Source of the DNA: Tanypteryx hageni
Taxonomy: Eukaryota > Arthropoda > Insecta > Odonata > Petaluridae
Reading direction: 5' to 3'
DNA length: 64,000 nt
Assembly (NCBI GenBank): GCA_028673005.1
Contig: CM054112.1
Coordinates: 24,045,624 to 24,109,623, forward strand
A model generated the notes under the pieces. That model made no database searches. It was not told the DNA's origin and saw only the letters and a program-made list of their open reading frames with translations. Below are positions 11,631-23,231 of this stretch, one piece after another. A program made the position numbers and the translations under genes. The first letter of the stretch is position 1, and every line of letters begins with the position of its first letter.

Positions 11631-14200
11631 GCTGAAATAGTGCTGTAATACTTATTAGAGGTCTCTTTCTTTTAATTGATATTGATACGAGCATTCCTAC
11701 GTTTTTTGAAGGGATATTTCTGCTAATAATTATAAGTTTTTATTTATCGTATTTGTTATTGATAGTAAGTTTTTATTTATCTTACATACTTTTTGTCTTT
11801 ATTCACTATTTAAAATAGGTAATACTGTTGTAAATATGTCATTTTGAACTGAAACATTTTAAAGTGTTATGTTGTAGCTTAGCAATTCTTCAGATAACTA
11901 TATTTATACAGTGTTTTATATGGATGGTTGATGTGATGTTAGGAATAGAACAATTTATTATTTTTGTCATTTAAGTTAGGTGACTAAAATATGAAATATT
12001 CAGCAATTTCACTCCTACTAGTATCTAAAGCTGAATTACTCTGAACTAGCAGTATATTTTCGTTGATTTTAAGTAATATGAATGGATAAGTCAATATTTT
12101 CATTAATGAAAAAAATATCATATCAAACCTCTTACTACTTATATACCAAACATTCTTACATTTGCCACTGAGTTCTATACTTCTGTCTGCCATTCTCTCA
12201 ACTGCCAACAGATTAAATAGAGAGACCCCCACATCACCCAACAGCTGGTAGACACTTTTGCAACTTTTTACGCCCATGCAAGCAGAAAGGTTATCATAAT
12301 TATATTATTAAGTTTATTCATATTAAAGTATTAACTATATAAATGTTCGTTATAAAAATTCATTTTTATATCTTTACTTGTTTTCTTTTCCACTCGACTA
12401 CCCTTCAGCAATGGGCAGTTGATCCATACATAATAGCGTATAAACAATAACATTTATTAGATTCTTTTATTTTAAAAAATACATGCAAAGTATAATGTCA
12501 GAAAGAGATACCTGATATGCTCTATTAATTGCTTTTTCAATTTTTCTCTTTCATTTAGAAACTATGAATTACAAATTGTATTTATGGTATGAGAATTTCT
12601 TGGAATTACTTGACACATAATGAAACTTTTCCTGTCAATATAAGTAATGAATTCGGGACGTCAACTTTGGGAAACCAGCCTGCATTAGTCCTGGTTTGGA
12701 ATTCTTGTTTATTTAAACGGAAGTTTATATTTTTCGGTTGTTGTAATAACATAAGTTATCAACTTAACATCAAGTTACCGTAAAATATTTTCTTAATTGA
12801 AATTGAAAATAAATTCGATAGGAGTTTTGTTTTAAGTATTTTATTTCCTAACTCTAAACGTTTCAATTTATAAATTTATAAAATCTTCGACAAAGTTTTA
12901 ACTTATGACAAACTTCTGATTTAGCAAACCATGATTAGATCAGCTCTTCGCTCTCATAACGATCATAGTTTGATTCTAGTTTTATAATGAGGTATGCGAT
13001 TATTTGGAGAGTTTTTTGACTTTTATTTATCCGGAACAAGTAAAATTAATTATCGGAATAAAACATCGAATTCATTGATAACAACACATACACACTTAAA
13101 TGTATCTATCTTGGGCGTCTATTTCTCAAAAAAAATTCCGAAGATGGAATTTATTTTCTCTATTACTCACAGACGTTGGCATGGTAACTCGATTTATTTT
13201 TGCATCCTAAGAAAAAACTTGAATCTTAAAAATTTCAAACCTTTCACATGAAGAAACGTGCTCATCAATCTACTTGCATATTACCTGTAAAATAATTGAT
13301 TAAGTACTCTTTCAGCAGCAAAATTTGATTAAATCCCATGCACACTTCTAAAAAGCTTTATCAAAAGTTTGATGGTTATAGTAATAGTTAGGTTAGAAAA
13401 TTCGGTAATTCATTTTAAATTATTTCTTTTAATGATAATTAAATTTGATAGCTATAGGTTGAATTTTAAAATCTTCACCAGCTTCTCAGTTTCAACTTCC
13501 AGCCAATATTACGAAAATATTCGAAATAACTCACTTATTCACTCATTAACATCATTAGATGACAGTGATTAAGTTGAAAGGTTTAATTATTTATGATAGT
13601 CCTCAGAACGAAATGGAGATAAAATTTGATGGAATAGTCGATTCAGAAATGAATTCCAAAGACCAAGAAAATGTTATCAATATTTTGTAAATTTTGCTTT
13701 TCTTCGTATAAATTTTCAACACTTCAACAGCGATTATATTTTCTTAACGTATTATATCTAACGGAATGTGTTTATCATTCTACTTGACCAAATTTGTAAG
13801 ACTTTTGTGTCAGTGTGATTTTTTTAGCAAAACTTTGTGTGATTTAGGCCCTTGAAAAATTATCTATTTTTGTGTACTATAATATTGTGGGTTGAATATG
13901 TTTGCCTGTATGGGATGTTTGTCGAAAATTTCAAATGCTCGAAATGATATACCACAAATAAAAACTTTTACACTGTACAACTTAAGTCTTCCAGAAAAAA
14001 CTGCCCAACTCAGCTGAAAGCCATTTATTTAATATTTTTCATATTTCGAAATCAAATTCAGAATATGCTTTGCCGGTTCGTGACGCGTAATTTCTGATTC
14101 CCTCCATCCTCTTAATATTTTCACCTGGTTCTTTCTCCCTCGTCGCGACATGCTCCCAATTGCTCCTCAGATCTGATTTCGTAGATACGAATTGCGCTCC
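11630..14200. other. AT-rich spacer
   Basis: No gene or transposon recognised. Several 60-100 codon frames (11984-12277 minus, 12589-12783, 12994-13251 and 13369-13572 plus) follow the base composition and show no domain, signal or repeat. Confidence 0.6.
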
Positions 14201-15595
14201 GTGGTTTGAAACGTCGCAGGGAATATTCAAACCCAGGAGATGCTCTCATCATTTGCATAGGTAGGAAACGTCGCCGCCTCAAAACCTTCCCGCGCCCTCA
14301 GACCCCCATCCCCCTCTTCCTTAGACTCCCCCGTTCCTTTTCACTTTGGGTGGAAGAGGGAGGAACCCTGAATAGTTTGAAACCCAATGCACTTGTGAGC
14401 ACAACCGGAAACATTCGCAGGCAATCATGCCGCTCTCACCGAAAAACTTTCGACGTCGCAGCCTCCATTTCTGAAGCAATCCGACACACGGAGGCAAACT
14501 CGGAGCAAAAAGCAATGAACGGCATACCATTTCCAGATTCCCTCCTTTACCTCAATCTCTCTTTCACTCCCTCCCTCCCATGCCCACCTCTAAAAGCCTT
14601 ACCAACCCAAACCCTAACCCATTCCTCCCTATTCTCTCTCTCTCTCTCTCCCTCTCACCGGTAAAAGTAATGCCTTCCTTATTCGGAAAAGGGCCTCCTC
14701 GCAGCAACTTCCCTCGCAATCCTCTCCCTCCTTCCCACTCCCTCCCCACCCCATTTCCAAACTCCTAGATCCATCTTCCCTTACCTCTCTCTCTCTTCTA
14801 CCTCCCCCCTTCTCGAACCCACACACACACATAGGAGCCACAAAGGGAGAAAACCCGGAGGAGCCATAATTCTCAAAGTCGACGATGATTGGTCGCCTTC
14901 CTTGTTGCCTCCTCAAATGAAACGCCTCCGAGACGGCAGGGAATTATCACAGGAATCCTTTTCCCCCGCCTACGCACCCCTCTCCCTCGCTACACCCTAG
15001 AAAAGCCTTATTCCCCCACCACCTTCCCCACCTTACCTCTTCCCCTCTCTTTCCTATCTGCCAGCCCCTCCCCCTTCTTTTCAGCCTTCCTTTCCTCCCT
15101 CTCCCTCTTCTCTTCTTTTCCTCCTCCCCCTCCCTCCCTCCTCTGGGATATGCTTCCTTTTACCCTTTTCCCTCACGAGAGGCTCCCTGGGATGCAAACG
15201 CAGAAGTTTGCTCCAAAAGGTCTCTCCTCGGCAGTGTTCGGTCGCCGTTAAATACACTGACAAATGCGACAAGTCGACCGCGGAAGCAGAGACCCCTCTC
15301 TGTCTTCCTCCTCTTTCGGCGAAGGGCGAGGGGGGAGGGGTTAAGGCGAGGAGGAAGGCGAGGGGGAAGAGGCGAGGTGAATGGCGAGGGGGAGGACAGA
15401 AGGTGGAAATGCCGGACCTATGGGGAAGTAACGGAAAAGTTGGTTTTCTCCGAGTTAACCGTTGGGACGCTAAAATGCGACGCAATAGTGCCTGCGAAAT
15501 CGTGGGGAGAAATTTTTGTGGATTTTGTTTTCGCGTGCCTAAAATTAAGTTGCGAGAACTCCATCCGAAATCGAATTTCATCGTCAATGAGCTGA
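14200..15595. other. CT-rich then GA-rich island
   Basis: From about 14290 to 15180 the + strand is strongly pyrimidine-rich (CTCTCTCTCTC, CCCTCCCTCC, CTTCTTTTCC). At about 15310-15420 it switches to purine-rich (GGGGGAGGGG, GGCGAGGAGG). CpGs are frequent around 14250-14480 and 15240-15560. Overlapping frames of 90-168 codons on both strands are Ser/Pro/Leu- or Arg/Glu/Gly-only and are composition artefacts. A regulatory or promoter-like role is possible but unproven. Confidence 0.65.
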
Positions 15596-15599
15596 ATTA

Positions 15600-16188
15600 A
15601 TGCGGCTATAATAAATTAAATATTATCCGGTAACTTTATAGCTAGAAAAGAGTCATCGAATAACTGATTTAAAAATGGAGAGATTTTTAACCTGTTCAAA
15701 TTTCAATCAGAAATGTTTACTGATTCAAATTATGGAATCAATAAGGCAACTTTTTTGAGATGAATTGTCATATGGCATTGCATGATATTAAACTCGCTTA
15801 CAATTACAGATAAAACGTTCATTATTAAAATAGTTGCGTGTAATTTACATACCATTTTCAGGCATTTAATACATAATAGTTTTCTAAAACTGATAAATTT
15901 ATCATTATTATCATTATCAGATGATTATATATTGATCAGAATATAGCTGTCGATATGTTGTCATAATCTGACAGTTTAATGCTATTCTTAAGTTCAATAT
16001 CAATGCATTTTCTAAACGCTTACACTGTCTTAGAATTTTAAGGATAGTTACCATTATGTGACCTTAGAGATTTCAACGAAACTTAGCAATATTTTAACCT
16101 ATTAGAAAAAGAAAATCAGAAAACATAGAAGCAATCAATAACTCAATCTATATGGAACAAAACTGATTATTTTGAAATTTGATAATTT

Positions 16189-16252
<64 letters not shown>

Positions 16253-16770
16253 CGATCCCCATGCCATAACAATGAGACCAAGCATTCTGTCCAAACTTAG
16301 AAGCTCACGGCTCAAGATGGAATATGTTGTAATTAAAAGCAACGTATTATAGAATTTATAATTATCAAACATTTTTATATTACTTCCTATCTCTTTTTTG
16401 CTTAGTGACTATCTCGTCCTCGCTTTCCTTACACCTTACAACAGAATCAACGCAATGAGAGGTCCGCACTGTGTGCAACATTTCACATTGAAAATTAAAC
16501 CGCAAACGAATGTTACGTGAGCTAAATATGGACCTACAGGATCAAATAAGAAAACTTGTTTATAAGGAGATCCATTTCCCCCGTAAGCCAAACGGAGAAA
16601 ATACCTAACCACAGAATCACATTATCGCCAAAAACTAAGGTGGCGTGTACGAAAAAGCCCACTGCATGGTTCAATTTAGCTCAATTAATCAATTAACCTT
16701 TCTGGGGAAACGCCGCAAGGAATTCCTGCATAACAACGTTCGCCTTCTTTTTTTTACTGCAAAGGCGAAC
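15600..16770. other. AT-rich spacer
   Basis: No gene seen. It contains the dinucleotide run listed separately. GC starts to rise near 16400, ahead of the next island. Confidence 0.55.
16191..16251. repeat. (AT)n microsatellite, about 30 units
   Basis: An uninterrupted alternating AT run of 61 bp. It is self-complementary and could extrude as a cruciform; its length is likely to be polymorphic. A minus-strand frame that crosses it encodes a Tyr-Ile repeat and is an artefact. Confidence 0.95.
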
Positions 16771-17600
16771 AGTCGAATCTCCCTCCCTCCCGCCCGAGGG
16801 CAAACTTGCGAAAATAAGACCGTTTTTTCAGAGAAAGAGGATCCGCATTGGAGACGAACGGTGCAGAATACGAGAGCAAAAGAGATAAGCGAGGGGAGAC
16901 AATTGAAGAGGAGGAGAGGGAGGGGAGATCAGAGTGAGAGAGAGAGAGAGAGAGTAGAAGGCGGGAGACAAGGTGCAGGAGGAGGGGAAGGAGAAAGAGA
17001 GAGAGAGAGACTTGGAGTGAGAGAGCGAGGATAGGAGTGGGACGGGTTTGAGTCCAAAATTTCCAAGAGAGGCGAGCAGAGCACACGCCTCAACAACCTC
17101 CAAGAGAAGATGCAATTCCGTAACTGGAAACGAGTGGTTTCTCGAGATATGTTTCCCTGCCGTCTCCAAAGGACTGCGCTATCGAACATTTGCGATCTCT
17201 GAAGAGAGCCGCCTTCTCTCTCCCTCTCTCTCACTTACTCACTCTGTTCTCCCCACTTTCTCTAGCCATCTGTCTTTCTCTCTCTCTCTTCCTCTCGATC
17301 TTTATCTTGGTAGCGGAATAAAAGGAAGGAGAGGGAACGAAAGGGAAGATAGAGGGTAAGATTGAGCAAGGAGTGCTTCGGAATGACGAGGAAAGACGCC
17401 ATTTTCCTCAAACATACTCCCTTCCCTGAGGCTCACTCCCCCTTCCTAACTCCACCTCTCTCCTCCTCTTTCTGACACTCCAATTTCCTCCGATCCTCCT
17501 CCCGCGCCTCCCAATCCTCAGCAATCTCACCCGGTCTCTTCCACAATCCCCTTAGCCGATGTTCGCTCAACTCGAAGTTTCCTAACCTTAACGTCTAACA
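16770..17600. other. GA-rich then CT-rich island
   Basis: Purine-rich from about 16830 to 17040, with GAGAGAGAGAGAGAGAG runs near 16938 and 16998, then pyrimidine-rich from about 17200 to 17530 with CTCTCTCTC runs. The two halves are separated by about 150 bp of mixed sequence. This purine-to-pyrimidine switch gives a mirror-like layout. The reading frames are low-complexity only. Confidence 0.65.
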
Positions 17601-19100
17601 CTATCACTCGACGTGGCGAAGTACAACGGAATTCATCATCGTCACGAATTGAATATCGGCAAGCCCGATGACAAGGATTTTTAGCGTGCCATATCATGGA
17701 TGAGGTAAATTTGGTATAAACGAAGTCATAAAAATTTTCATGAAAATACTTAATTTACTTAGCAGGTAAATACTTATAATAGTAAATAAATGCTTATTAT
17801 TTCAATCACATTTTCTAGCTATAAAGTTATTAATATCTACCTTTAACAAGTAGAGTGTTAACCATGGACACGGGTAAAATTAGCGCGCTTTTTCATGTGT
17901 TTATACCGCCACATATTCGGTCAATAGAGCCTTGTTTGTTTTATAAAGTAGAATACCACATGAAGATGAAGTTAGCGATAAAAGGAGAGGAATGATAGCT
18001 TAAGTTAGCGTTGTATTGCACGTCATAACTCTTATTAACATATTATTACATAAATATAAACGTTTTGGATAATTGGTACTTCCAAAACGACATTTAAGTC
18101 TAAAACTCAATCAGTTTTTTATTAAAATTTTGACCCGCCTTTGAGAATTTTTCAATACTTTTCCAAGAATAAATGGCATCAATGTGGAAATGTGCATTCA
18201 AAGTTTCAGCTTTCCATCTTTTATACCTTTGGATATATAAATAAAGGAATCGAAAGCTATTAAAACATACCTCACTTTGGTAATTGAAACGTAATCTTCA
18301 CATTCAAATTCATTCCTTCATCATAAATTATCCATTATTTTTCACTTACGAAGCGCTTTGGGTGCACGAAAGGAAAATTAACGTATTTAATTATTAAGTT
18401 GCATTAATGCGGAAATGTACGCACAAATATCTACTTTCCATCTTTTACACCTTCGGAGAAAGTTAAAAAAAAACTTTTAATGAGCTCCAATACGAACTTA
18501 TCTATTTTTAAAAACTCAAAACTAAAGAAAAACAAATAAAAGCAGTACAGAAAAGAACTTTTTTAGTTTCAGCTGTCTGTTGTGTACGGTTTCATCACAA
18601 ATTCAATTTGAGCAAGTGCACAGACAGACAGACGCCAAAGCGAAACTATAAGCGCACTAAAAGATAACGTGATAAAAATTAGGATTCTAATAACAGAAAA
18701 TAAAAATCAATCAGCATATATTAAGGACACCTTGTCTTCTTGTAACATATGTAATCATAATGCTTTACCGCATGAATAAGGAATTCAATAAGTCGTAATA
18801 TAAGATGTTCCTGAAAAAGATTATATTCCAAATACATATGTAACACAAATTATAAAATAATTTAATCGGTTCCAAAGACATGTAAAACGCAAAGCGAATT
18901 CCAAGCAAGTTAAAACCCGCAATAATTTTCGGATATTTACCAATAGAAGAACTTGAGCGTATTGTATGTATTTACTTTGCACGAGGCTTATATGAAATAT
19001 AATTCCCTCGACCTTTCCCAGCGCGAAAGACAAAACCCTCATTTTATGTAGCAGAGAATCCCGCAGGAATATATATGCTAAACTTCCTTTATAAACCACC
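17600..19100. other. AT-rich spacer
   Basis: No gene or repeat recognised; the 92-codon minus frame at 18821-19099 has no known motif. Confidence 0.55.
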
Positions 19101-19109
19101 GCAGCAGCA

Positions 19110-19990
19110 GCAGTCCTCCTCCCTCAAATTCTCCTTTATCTAATTCCCTCCCAACCGACTTTCCTCCCTCTCCTTAATTCCATCCACTCTTCCCAAAAAC
19201 CCTTCCTTATCCGTCGTCCTCTCTTAAACTCCCTTTCCTACCCTTCACTCTAAAACCCACAGCCACCTCTCTCTCTTTTCCCTTTCTCTCTGCCCCCCTA
19301 TCTCTCTCTCACTCACTCCTCTCCTCCCTCATCACTTCCCAATCTCCCCACACCTTATCCCCTCACCCTCTTCCCCTTGGGTCTCACTTTTCGAGTCCTG
19401 CGCTCCTTATCTCTCATATTCACAGCAGCTATGGAAGCTCCACATTTCGTTTACCCATCTCACCTCTCCCTTCCTCTCCCTCCTCCTCGCCACCTCCTCT
19501 TCGCTCTCTCTCTCTCTTGCCCTCCGGAATCTTCTCCTGCCGACCCGAGCAGGAGAGAGAGAGCACCCTCCAATAATTGAAACACGGCCCCCTCCCTTCT
19601 CTCCTCCGACCTTGGCCTTCCCTCCTCCCCCTTTCTCCTTCTGACTTCCCACCCCCGAGATTAGAATCTGTTCATTTTCTCTCTCTCTCTCTCCGGAGGA
19701 GGAGGAGGAGGAAGATGGAAGAGTTGCTGATGAGGAAAGCGGCGAAGGGAATAAAGGAGTGCGGTATTAGAGGAAGGAAACACGACGTGGGAGTAAGAGA
19801 AGGGAGGGGTTAGGAGGAGGGAAGGATGAAGTACGTGGAAGAGGAGGTGGGAGGGAGGGAGGGAGGTGTGGGGAGGGATGAGGGAGTTTGGAACCTGGAA
19901 TTCGAATTTGTTCTAACTTTGGACGGGATCCATCCGATATTTCATTCCTCCCCCGGAGCGAAGCACGTGTAACCTTTTCTGCATTAAATT
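19110..19990. other. CT-rich then GA-rich island
   Basis: Pyrimidine-rich from 19110 to about 19690 (CTCTCTCTCTCC), switching abruptly at about 19695 to GGAGGAGGAGGAGG and purine-rich DNA up to about 19890. The switch point is the sharpest in the window. No credible coding frame. Confidence 0.65.
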
Positions 19991-20521
19991 TTCGGGTTAA
20001 GTCGGGACCTCGAGATCGAATAAACTAACACGATGAATGGATACCAATCGGGTGTCAAAAGTACCAAGAGGTACGCTTTCGTGGAATGGAAAAGTCAGTC
20101 AAAACACCGTATCTCGTTACCACAAAAGACGTGTTTTTCTCATATCTCAATATCGTCTCAAGTGATGAAATGATTTTTAGGCGTGGTGAACACACAAGGG
20201 TTTGGACAAACAATCGCATCCTTAATTCGTTCAGAAGAATGTTTTTTGGAGATAGCTAACAAAGAAGGGAAATTCTTCCTTTTCCCAATGATATACTACT
20301 TCTAAGAGTGAATACTTTACACAGTTTACACTATCGTACATTTAAAAAAAAAAACAAGATTTCGTCAAATTGTAGCCTGGGCTTATTTTAATGTTTTTTG
20401 TGAGATGGGTTTGGATTTACCGTTGAAAGTGATACTAAAAGCACGTTTTCAAAATATCGAAAGCAAAATACACACTAAATTAAATAATGACAATTATCTC
20501 AGCGTAAACTATTTATAACGT

Positions 20522-20536
20522 AATTTATATAGACAT
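20522..20536 (+). repeat. Target-site duplication, left copy
   Basis: AATTTATATAGACAT is repeated exactly at 21026-21040. The two copies bracket the composite SINE. The first five bases could also belong to the element's end, so the safe duplication is 10-15 bp, a length typical of LINE-mediated insertion. Confidence 0.75.
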
Positions 20537-20690
20537 GGGAATAACTTTGAAACTGAAAAAATTCTGCTATGACCGGGAATCGAACCCGGGTCTTCCACTT
20601 GCCGGGTGGTAGAATATCCGCCCGGCAAGTGGAAGACCCGGGTTCGATTCCCGGTCATAGCAGAATTTTTTGTTTCAAATTTATTCCCAA
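20537..20690. repeat. Long imperfect hairpin made of tRNA-like halves
   Basis: The left arm (about 20537-20603) is the reverse complement of the right arm (about 20620-20690). The core of about 42 bp from TGCTATGACCGGG to CTTGCCGGG is matched without error, and the outer parts TTTGAAAC and GGGAATAA continue the pairing with a few mismatches. The spacer is about 15 nt. If transcribed, the RNA would form a stem of some 65 bp, long enough to be a Dicer-type substrate. No transcript is known to me. Confidence 0.85.
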
Positions 20691-20726
20691 ATTACAGCTT
20701 ATGCCATTCTGCATAGTTACATATTA

Positions 20727-20826
20727 TTCCATCAATTTCTGACTTTGGCAATCTCACCATTTGAGAGGGGTTTTCTTCGGCGTTCTCTTGGAGGACGTCC
20801 GTTGGGGCTGGTTGATACTAGCTTGG
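20727..20826 (+). repeat. Dispersed repeat module, copy 2
   Basis: Partner of 10921-11025; see there for the shared blocks. In this locus it joins directly to the end of the first SINE body, so it may be the true 3' part of the SINE family or a separate repeat captured between the two units. Confidence 0.7.
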
Positions 20827-20881
20827 CTAGCCCAGACACAACAAGAAAAATACCCGCGTTCAGAAACAGGAAAGATTATCT

Positions 20882-20950
20882 GCTACGGTAGTTCAGTGGT
20901 AGAATATCCGCCCGGCAAGTGGAAGACCTGGGCTCGATTCCCGGTCATAA
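20882..20950 (+). pseudogene. tRNA-like SINE head with intact A and B boxes
   Basis: TAGTTCAGTGG fits the pol III A box at all positions and GGCTCGATTCC fits the B box at 10 of 11 (11 of 11 in the copy at 20640). D, anticodon (TCCGC/GTGGA) and T (CTGGG/CCCGG) stems can be drawn, and the acceptor stem pairs partly (GCTA...). The 7-nt anticodon loop CCGGCAA would give GGC but has C, not T, before the anticodon, and the 3' acceptor strand is degraded. It resembles insect tRNA-Gly in the D arm. A functional tRNA is unlikely; it probably acts as the internal promoter of the SINE. Confidence 0.65.
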
Positions 20951-21025
20951 AAGAATTTTTTCTGCTTCAAAGTTATTCACAAATTACAGCTTATGCCATT
21001 CGGCATAGTTACATATTATTCCACC

Positions 21026-21040
21026 AATTTATATAGACAT
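21026..21040 (+). repeat. Target-site duplication, right copy
   Basis: Identical to 20522-20536; marks the 3' boundary of the composite SINE. Confidence 0.75.
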
Positions 21041-21989
21041 CATTATGAGGCAATCAACACACAGATTTATCAGCAAAAATACCGATCAAGTTTAAAGAAA
21101 AATCAACTGTTATTTTGATTGCAATTCAACAAACTTGTTCATTTTTTATTTATAGTATTACATTAAAATGTGTTAATTATCATCGTAAACAATCCATTTT
21201 AATTAACTTTGTACATTTGGTTCATTTATAATTCATTACCAAAATTAATTTATTATCCGAAAAATCCGATACACGAACTAGGTCTGCCCCAATTACGATA
21301 TTCGACACTACTGCGTTATACGTCGTTTGGCATATATGTCGTTTATGAAGAGCTAAAGACGGGATTTGGAAAATTCCAATTGTAACATATAAATTGCTAT
21401 TATATTTTGAAACAATTTACTCTTGTTTTAATTTCATGCTCATAAAGATTTATGTTACTATTTTATGTATACTGGCAGTCCCCGATTTTCGTCGTTCCGC
21501 TCATACGTCTGTTCCTAATTGACACATTGTTTCATTTGTTCGTCCTCGTGATCCGCTAATTCGTCGTTCCGCTTTTCGTTATTCAGTGTCAGATACATGT
21601 CAATGGGTTTCAACTTGGCCAAATTTGATGAGTTAATGCTACAATACTTCTTCACCTGTATTCGAAAAATTAATGGCAATTCAATGTATAGTATGAGCGT
21701 TCAATACGGTCTGAATTGGAAAGCGATATTTCGTTTTACATAAAAGGAGTTAACCACAACTGCATAATGTCTGTGGTTGTTGGTGTAATTATTTCCACAG
21801 ATCTTCATCAATCTATCCTATATAATCAATCGTTATACTTACATATACTTTGCGATCCAAAAGTTCAGGGAATGGCCATTGTAAGTTAGTATGGTGAGCT
21901 TTGCCATAATAGCATGTTGAGTATTTTTGTAACAGCTGTTCATTCACGTCAGTGTTTAGAGCGTTCTGCGATTTTTTAAGAATAGGAAA

Positions 21990-22265
21990 ATGATGGATTT
22001 GAAAGAGCAAAGAATATGCGTAAAGTTCTATTTCAAACATGGAAAAACTGCCTAAGAAACGCGTGAAATTCTGAAAACTGCATTTGGTAACGACACTATG
22101 GAAAGAACGCAGACCTTTGAGTGGTTTTCCTGTTTCAAACACTGAGAAATGTTGGTCGCGGATGCAGAGCGTTCAAGTTGTTCTTTGAGTCGGACTGATG
22201 AAAATATGGAGAAAGTTAGTGAAAACATCCATTAAGACCGACGACTAACGATTAATGGCATTGCT
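21990..22265 (+). pseudogene. Mariner transposase, N-terminal fragment
   Basis: From ATG 21990 the frame reads MMDLKEQRICVKFYFKHGKTA, then a TAA, then ETREILKTAFGNDTMERTQ and FEWFSCFKH before a TGA. This is the N-terminal helix-turn-helix region of SETMAR-like mariner transposases, which binds the element's terminal repeats. After a gap of about 14 codons, SRTDENMEKVSENIH and DRRLTINGIAG match the linker to the second helix-turn-helix. Three in-frame stops show that it is dead. The sequence then jumps at about 22265 into the C-terminal third of the protein; the catalytic TGDETW-type block expected in between is absent. Confidence 0.85.
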
Positions 22266-22266
22266 G

Positions 22267-22562
22267 GGGCCCTGAGGCGTTTGAGAGAAGATGTCCGCTG
22301 AAAACGTCCGCAAAGGTGGCGCAATCAGGACTGGTTGCTGCAACATGACAATGCACCGGCCCACACAGCTTTGTCTCTGCAGCAGTTCTTGGCATCCGAC
22401 AACACGACTGTGGTCTCCCACCCTCCTTACTCGCCTCATCTGGTCCCCTGCGACTTCTTTTTGTTCCCCAAAATGAAACTGAAGCTGAAAGGAAGGCGTT
22501 TTGAGGACGTCACTGAAATTCAAACAATCGCAAACGGTCCTGAAAGAGATCTCAAAAAATGA
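22267..22562 (+). pseudogene. Mariner transposase, C-terminal catalytic fragment
   Basis: LRRLREDVR, a TGA, then KRPQRWRNQDWLLQ and, from Met 22335, HDNAPAHTALSLQQFLAS, VVSHPPYSPHLVPCDFFLFP and KMKLKLKGRRFEDVTEIQ. This holds the second Asp (HDN) and the third Asp (PCD) of the mariner D,D34D site with exactly 34 residues between them. The non-catalytic Asp of SPDLAP has become His. The first Asp lies in the deleted middle. The protein would cut and paste the element in the nucleus; this copy cannot. Confidence 0.9.
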
Positions 22563-23000
22563 ATTCCAGAAGTGTTTCCAACAGAGGCAGAAAGTGGGTA
22601 ATAGGTGTATAAACTCCCAAGGAAACTACTTCGAAGAGAACAACACTGACCAGTGACTATGGTAAACCTACACTTAGCTATTGGCTTAGTCCGGAAACTT
22701 TTAGATCGCATCACGTATGTATCTGCGAAAGTATGTACAGCAATTAATTGTATTAACAAATTCTTCTGTGTGGTTTGCATCGAAGTAACGTTTGCGAGTA
22801 ACAACTAACTCAGTATGGTTACACCCTTTTTACTAGTTTTGCATCTCAATGTTTTGAAAGACGGTGAGCTATCTGGTGGTACTTTCTTGACAGTTTGGAT
22901 GGTGCTTAGTTATCTTCATGATCTACTTGTTTATCGATTATTGTTTAATTTTTCAGAATTGTTCATTTGTGTATGTGTTGATTGATTAATTCGTCTCCAG

Positions 23001-23231
23001 CAGATGTGTAACTGGGAGTTATGGCTCCTATGGCAAAATTTTGGTAACACATATAACTGCGTTTTGATAAAGAACAATAGCGTTTTTACGAATGATAACT
23101 TTGGCATTTTAGTATTGAACTGATATTTATGGTGAAATAAACTTTTAGCCTTCTTTCATGAACGTTTGGCGACTTTTGCTAGCGACGCCTATGACAAATA
23201 CTGCCTTCGCCATGCCCTGGTTACGGCACTG
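23001..23231. mobile_element. Non-autonomous hAT-type MITE, 231 bp
   Basis: The left end CAGATGTGTAACTGGG and the right end (reverse complement) CAGTGCCGTAACCAGG are diverged but colinear. The flanks GTCTCCAG (22993-23000) and GTCGCCAG (23232-23239) match at 7 of 8, as expected for a hAT target duplication. It lies inside the pogo-type element. Its ends resemble those of the MITE at 29431-29605. Confidence 0.75.

Larger units (their letters stand above)
20537..21025 (+). mobile_element. Composite tRNA-derived SINE with inverted head
   Basis: Between matching 15-bp flanks lie, in order: an inverted piece (20537-20603) holding the 3' half of a tRNA-like head plus the start of the body; the same piece in direct orientation (about 20618-20690), continuing into a body that ends TACATATTATTCCA; the module shared with 10921-11025 (20727-20826); then a second complete head (20882-20950) with body up to 21025. 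Both bodies share AAATTACAGCTTATGCCATT and GCATAGTTACATATTATTCC. The shared flanks imply that the whole array inserted as one unit. The inverted 5' part resembles a twin-priming inversion by LINE reverse transcriptase. An alternative is a SINE dimer rearranged after insertion. Confidence 0.7.
21842..22719 (+). mobile_element. Internally deleted mariner transposon
   Basis: The inverted ends share a CATA start and GCGATC.AAAAGTT (left 21847-21866, right about 22696-22715), and TA dinucleotides flank both sides. The length of about 880 bp is well short of the roughly 1.3 kb usual for mariner. The two coding pieces listed separately show that the missing part is the middle of the transposase, including the first catalytic Asp region. 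It lies inside the pogo-type element and is therefore younger than it. Confidence 0.8.

Noticed and set aside
11984..12277. 97-codon minus-strand frame
   Set aside because: No recognisable domain, surrounded by AT-rich non-coding DNA, and within the length expected by chance.
14206..15600. Overlapping frames of 90-168 codons on both strands
   Set aside because: Ser/Pro/Leu or Arg/Glu/Gly runs only, driven by CT/GA composition; they overlap one another in several frames and show no domain.
16148..16372. Frame with Tyr-Ile repeat
   Set aside because: Created by the (AT)n microsatellite.
20882..20950. Functional tRNA gene
   Set aside because: The acceptor stem is incomplete, the base before the anticodon is C, and the unit is repeated with a SINE body; treated as a SINE head.
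22245..22523. 92-codon minus-strand frame
   Set aside because: Antisense shadow of the mariner transposase fragment.
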